DNA of 16,224 nt from Phycisphaerales bacterium (GTDB taxonomy: Bacteria > Planctomycetota > Phycisphaerae > UBA1845 > Fen-1342). The notes beneath the pieces were generated by a model. It worked only from the letters and a program-made list of their open reading frames with translations. It did not search any database and was not told the origin of the DNA. The position numbers and the translations under genes were made by a program. Shown here in pieces: positions 13,758 through 16,224 of this stretch (position 1 is the stretch's first letter; each line of letters opens with the position of its first letter). The stretch covers positions 1 through 16,224 of the forward strand of contig JADJWG010000003.1 in NCBI GenBank assembly GCA_016716475.1, in the 5' to 3' direction.

Positions 13758-13786
13758 ATTGTACATGCTACATTTTGTGGAGTCAA
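13758..13786 (-). promoter_or_regulatory. Consensus promoter with dyad operator, leaderless transcript
   Basis: On the minus strand TTGACT (13786-13781), a 17-bp spacer and TACAAT (13763-13758) lie 7 bp before the ATG at 13750. The dyad TGTA-N5-TACA (13774-13762) straddles the spacer and the -10 box. Its half-site TGTA also occurs in the octamer array. Confidence 0.75.
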
Positions 13787-14090
13787 CTACTTGTGGCAGC
13801 CATGACTACAGGCACCCACCACCGTCCGCGATTCTGCCGCGCCCCCATGAAATGGCGGGTTCAAGTGTAACCGTTGCTACAGATTTCTAGGGAAATCCGC
13901 GATTCCAGCGCGCTAACGCCATTCACCGCCATTCGGATTGAATACCTTGTTTCGCTAGAATATCTGCGGCTTATGTTCGCAGGGGCCGGGGGGCCCCAGC
14001 AAAGAACCTGCCCACCCCCCAAAAGGGGGGGGGCACCGGGTCAACCCCGCGGTGCCACATACCCGCCGCCCCTGCGCTCCCTGAACCAGC
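13787..14090. other. Gene-free stretch with a hairpin cluster
   Basis: No credible gene crosses this stretch. It holds three close dyads: GGGGCC-GGGG-GGCCCC (13982-13997), CCCCCC-AAAA-GGGGGG (14015-14030) and GGCACCG/CGGTGCC (14032-14056). These may end transcription of the Ig-like gene, which stops at 14091. A weaker GATTTC-TAGG-GAAATC dyad lies near 13880-13895. Confidence 0.45.
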
Positions 14091-14462
14091 TCAAATTTCC
14101 CGGCGCGAACCGAATCCCACCATGCCGCGGAGTCCGCGCACCACAAGCCGCACCACAACCTCACCCGCCGCAGTGCCGCCGGGCTCACTCGTAATCCGCA
14201 CCGTTGCGACGTACTCACCCGGTGCCAGCGCGGCAGCTTCGCTTGTCACCCCGATCAATAGCACTACGCTCTCGTCGGGTAGAAGTTCACCCCCGAGCCC
14301 GCCACCCGTTTCAAGCCACGGCGCCGCCGGGATGGTTGCTACGGAGTATCCCGCCGCATCCTTGCCGGAATTCGTGACCGTCCTTGCGATACCAGCGGGC
14401 GCGAACCCGCCACCCGCCCGGCCGCGGAATTGTACGAGTTCATTAGAGTCGATCGTAAGCAT
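14091..14462 (-). CDS. Ig-like (BACON-type) beta-sandwich protein
   Basis: The ATG at 14462 (MLTIDSNELVQF) has AAGGA about 10 nt upstream. The 123-residue protein looks like one Ig-like domain: IARTVTNSG, a middle PAAPWLETGGG, ELLPDESVVLLIGV, then LAPGEYVATVRITSEPGG and VVVRLVVRG. The 'PWL ... L ... G.Y.A.V.I' spacing recalls BACON and related domains of secreted enzymes and surface proteins. It has no signal peptide or membrane segment, so it either stays inside or is carried by a particle or partner. In the integrated state no promoter is visible for it within the element; in the circle it would follow the integrase and the zinc-finger gene. Confidence 0.65.
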   Translation of the reverse strand: MLTIDSNELVQFRGRAGGGFAPAGIARTVTNSGKDAAGYSVATIPAAPWLETGGGLGGELLPDESVVLLIGVTSEAAALAPGEYVATVRITSEPGGTAAGEVVVRLVVRGLRGMVGFGSRREI

Positions 14463-14486
14463 GTGCTTGTATCCTTCCCGGGTTCG

Positions 14487-14795
14487 TCATCGTCGTCGTG
14501 CCACGCGAACATCCGGTACCCGCCATTCGCCGAGTTTCGCAACCCTTCTCCGCTCGCGTTCAGCTGCCGACCATCCCTTGCGAATCTCGGCAGCCCTTTG
14601 CTCAATTTCCTCCGGCGTCGGATCGGCGCCTTCCTCCCGCCGTCGCACAGCCCGCGCCCGCAACGAGCAAGCTCGTCCGCACGTCACACGGAGCGAATTC
14701 CATCCTCTCGAAAATGTCACCCCGCAGAATGAGCAGCGGCCCACCACGGCGGGCCTTGCCTCGTCCAGCCGCAACCTTATCGGCGGTGCGTTCAT
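14487..14795 (-). CDS. Treble-clef-type zinc-finger protein
   Basis: The ATG at 14795 overlaps the stop of the stranded integrase tail (ATGA) and has a G-rich site upstream, so I prefer it to the longer frame from 14858. The product is 102 residues. Residues 21-43 hold CSFC and CGRAC (C-X2-C-X14-C-X3-C) with GVTFSRGWNSLRVT between, the look of the small treble-clef fingers found with HNH-type and phage proteins. The rest is charged and helical (PTPEEIEQRAAEIRKGWSAAERERRR). Probably nucleic-acid binding. As seen here it lacks its own promoter; its natural upstream neighbour is the integrase in the circular form. Confidence 0.65.
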   Translation of the reverse strand: MNAPPIRLRLDEARPAVVGRCSFCGVTFSRGWNSLRVTCGRACSLRARAVRRREEGADPTPEEIEQRAAEIRKGWSAAERERRRVAKLGEWRVPDVRVARRR

Positions 14796-14965
14796 ACAGA
14801 GCCCCCCCGCACGATCGCCAGCAACCCGCGCCGTACCAGGTCCGGCAGCATCGGCCACGCCGCCACGATTTCACCTAGTTCGGCGTCGGCTTGGATATAC
14901 CCGGGATATACCGGCGCGGAGCCGTCCGCAAGTGTGTTGGTTATCAATACCTTACGGGTGCTACC
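14792..14965 (-). other. Stranded C-terminal tail of the integrase (57 codons)
   Basis: The codon phase of the attachment core is identical at both ends (KRSRRDSNPQPSAPEAD). After it, this side continues GSTRKVLITNTLADGS, then PVYPGY, then ELGEIVAAWPMLPDLVRRGLLAIVRGGSV and a TGA at 14794-14792. The W-x2-LP-x-LVRRGLLAIV pattern looks like a genuine short helical end domain, and the stop overlaps the zinc-finger start. No start codon belonging to the element lies before it. In the circle it joins the 597 residues encoded from 9405 down to the core. Confidence 0.8.
14893..14914 (+). repeat. Right arm-type repeat: two tandem 11-mers
   Basis: GGATATACCCG and GGATATACCGG stand side by side, 50 bp inside the attR core. 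They match the left pair (7802-7823) except at one or two positions, in the same orientation. In the integrase frame they encode PVYPGY, while the left pair encodes PVYPAG. Confidence 0.65.
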
Positions 14966-15020
14966 GTCGGCCTCCGGAGCCGAAGGTTGTGGGTTCGAAT
15001 CCCGCCGGGAACGTTTCCCT
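14965..15020 (+). repeat. attR, 56-bp core repeat
   Basis: This second copy of the core contains the original 3' part of tRNA-Arg without its 5' half, so it is not a functional tRNA. It is identical to 7614-7669. Confidence 0.95.
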
Positions 15021-15199
15021 TCCAACACTGATGACGCCGCCGCGCTCATCGCCACTCCCATTTGGGGAACACTCCCCGGTGACGCTACACTGAGATCATG
15101 ACGCGCACGGTCAATCCCGGCCGCCGTCGCCATCGTCGACGAGAAGGTCGACATGCACCCTCCTCGATCGTAACCCACTCGACCCATCGCCCCCAATCC

Positions 15200-16224
15200 C
15201 GATTCCTCCCTGGCACTGCTGCTAAACCTGCTCGCTATTTCCGTCCCCGCCGCCGCTGTGCCCAACATCCTCTACGTCGACGCCCACGCCACCGACGCAC
15301 CCGACAGGTCCGACTGGTGCCACGCCTTCACCGAACTCCACCGGGCGTTGGCCGTCGCAACCCGGGACCGAAATCCGCATCGCCGCGGGTGTCTACCGAC
15401 CCGACCCACCGGGCTCGGTGACCCTCGCCAACCCACCTTCACACTCCTCCCCAGCGTCACCATCACCGGTGGATTCGCCGGTTGCGGCGCTCCCAACCCC
15501 GACTTCAACGACGCGGCCATCCGCAACCACGCTCTCCGGTGACATACAGCACCCCCAACCTCGATTCCGACAACTGTTACCACGTCTTTGTGGGCAGCGG
15601 TGTCAGCAGCAGCACCGTCATCCAGTCTGTCACCATCACCGGCGGCAACGCCAACGGATCTGGCGCCCAACCGCCAGGGTGGCGGCATGCTTCTCTTCAC
15701 CGCCGCACCGACCATCCCGAAGCTGCATCTTTCGCGACAACCATGCCGTGTTGGGCGGCGTCTTCAATGGCGAGGCTTCCTCGCTTCGTCGGCACCACCT
15801 TCACCCAGAATGTCGCCTCCGGCTCGGTGGCGGCGTCTACACATACAACGCCACCGGGACCCGCCGCCAACCTTCGCCAACTGCACTTTCAGCAACAAGC
15901 TCCCGCCGAGGGCTACGCGGCCATGCGGAACTATGGAAGCTTCGTTGACATCATGGACTGCTCGTTTGACCAGCCTCGCCCTTTCTGGGGGGCGCTAACT
16001 AGCGGGGGCTGGACCCGGGTCAACCTCGCCCGCTGCCTCTTCAGCCAGAATCGCGCTGATACCCTCTTTTCCCGGTTTGATGCCCTGGGCGACGCGATCT
16101 TTCGCGAGGACGTTACCCAACTCTCCCTCCGATCCTGCGTTTTCCCCTCAACATCGCCAACGCCACTCTCCCCGGCATCCAGTTGCGGCGGCGCCCATCA
16201 CTTAGGCCGATGACACTCATCACC
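15200..16224 (+). pseudogene. Secreted beta-helix repeat protein, frameshifted and cut by the window end
   Basis: An N-terminal hydrophobic stretch (SLALLLNLLAISVPAAA) looks like a signal peptide, followed by VPNILYVDAHATDAPDRSDWCHAFTEL. Joined across frames, the protein continues with EIRIAAGVYRPDPPGSVTL, FTLLPSVTITGGFAGCGAPNPDF, TTLSGDI, DNCYHVFVGSGVSSSTVI, SVTITGGNANGSGAQ, CIFRDNHAVLGG, and FVGTTFTQNVASGS. These are the repeats of a right-handed parallel beta-helix with the GG-x-x turns common in planctomycete exported proteins. At least eight indels in 1 kb are needed. The start codon is not clear: the frame meets a stop upstream at about 15168 and no ATG follows it. It is probably surface-exposed or secreted; the function is unknown. 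Confidence 0.72.

Larger units (their letters stand above)
7614..15020 (-). mobile_element. Integrative element of 7,351 bp in tRNA-Arg(CCG)
   Basis: A 56-bp perfect direct repeat at 7614-7669 and 14965-15020 bounds the unit. It carries a tyrosine integrase, an XRE repressor, an excisionase-like HTH protein, a prim-pol/DnaB-like replicase and a winged-helix protein, and several small proteins, all on the minus strand. No relaxase, type IV secretion, capsid, portal or terminase gene was seen. It could be an integrative plasmid, a mobilizable element or a phage satellite relying on a helper. I do not recognise a named family. Element genes have no frameshifts, unlike most flank genes. Confidence 0.93.

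Noticed and set aside
14122..15093. Plus-strand frame of 323 aa across the right end of the element
   Set aside because: It is very rich in Arg, Ser and Pro, crosses attR, includes tRNA-derived sequence, and is antisense to better-supported genes.
14792..15268. Long minus-strand frame starting in the right flank and running through attR
   Set aside because: Its first part lies antisense to the beta-helix gene region and has no coding character. Only the part after the core belongs to a real protein, as the integrase tail in the circle.

Overview
The window looks like a GC-rich bacterial chromosome, most likely from a planctomycete, carrying an integrated mobile element. The lineage is inferred from protein style: a secreted beta-helix protein beginning with an ILYVDA-type motif, lipoprotein-like alpha/beta hydrolases in tandem, and a large 'YPDSLEAL' type hypothetical. 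No rRNA or marker gene is present, so this remains an inference.

Left flank (1-7588). In order: the 3' part of a hypothetical gene (+), two tandem alpha/beta hydrolases (-), a DUF134 regulator coupled to a NifX/NifB-type protein (+) behind a promoter with a 22-bp palindrome, a hotdog thioesterase (+), a four-helix membrane protein (+), a STAS protein (+), a GspE/PilB-type ATPase (+), and tRNA-Arg(CCG). Most of these genes contain one-base indels, usually in short C or G runs, while their motifs stay recognisable across frames. I annotate them as single broken genes.

Integrated element (7614-15020). A 56-bp direct repeat, made of the 3' part of the tRNA plus 8 bp, brackets a 7,351-bp unit. 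Every gene reads on the minus strand. From right to left in the integrated map: an Ig-like protein and a zinc-finger protein next to attR; an operon of a small HTH regulator and two unknown proteins, ending in a terminator; a TGTACCAG octamer array; an excisionase-like HTH protein, a primase-polymerase/DnaB-like helicase and a winged-helix protein; a hairpin-rich gap; then an XRE repressor and a tyrosine integrase that runs into attL. No relaxase, capsid or terminase gene was seen, so it resembles a plasmid-like or satellite-like integrative element.

Three points stand out. (1) The integrase reading frame passes through the attachment core. In the integrated state it stops inside the tRNA gene. 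In the excised circle it would continue in frame for 57 more codons, now stranded at the right end, and its stop would overlap (ATGA) the start of the zinc-finger gene. Integration therefore changes the integrase C-terminus and cuts an XRE-integrase-zinc finger-Ig operon in two. (2) A plus-strand promoter and an intrinsic terminator define a predicted RNA of about 65 nt, antisense to the start codon, ribosome binding site and leader hairpin of the primase-helicase gene. This is the layout of a plasmid copy-number control RNA. (3) Tandem 11-bp repeats lie at both ends of the element, as expected for integrase arm sites.

Right flank (15021-16224). This holds a heavily frameshifted secreted beta-helix repeat protein that runs off the window.
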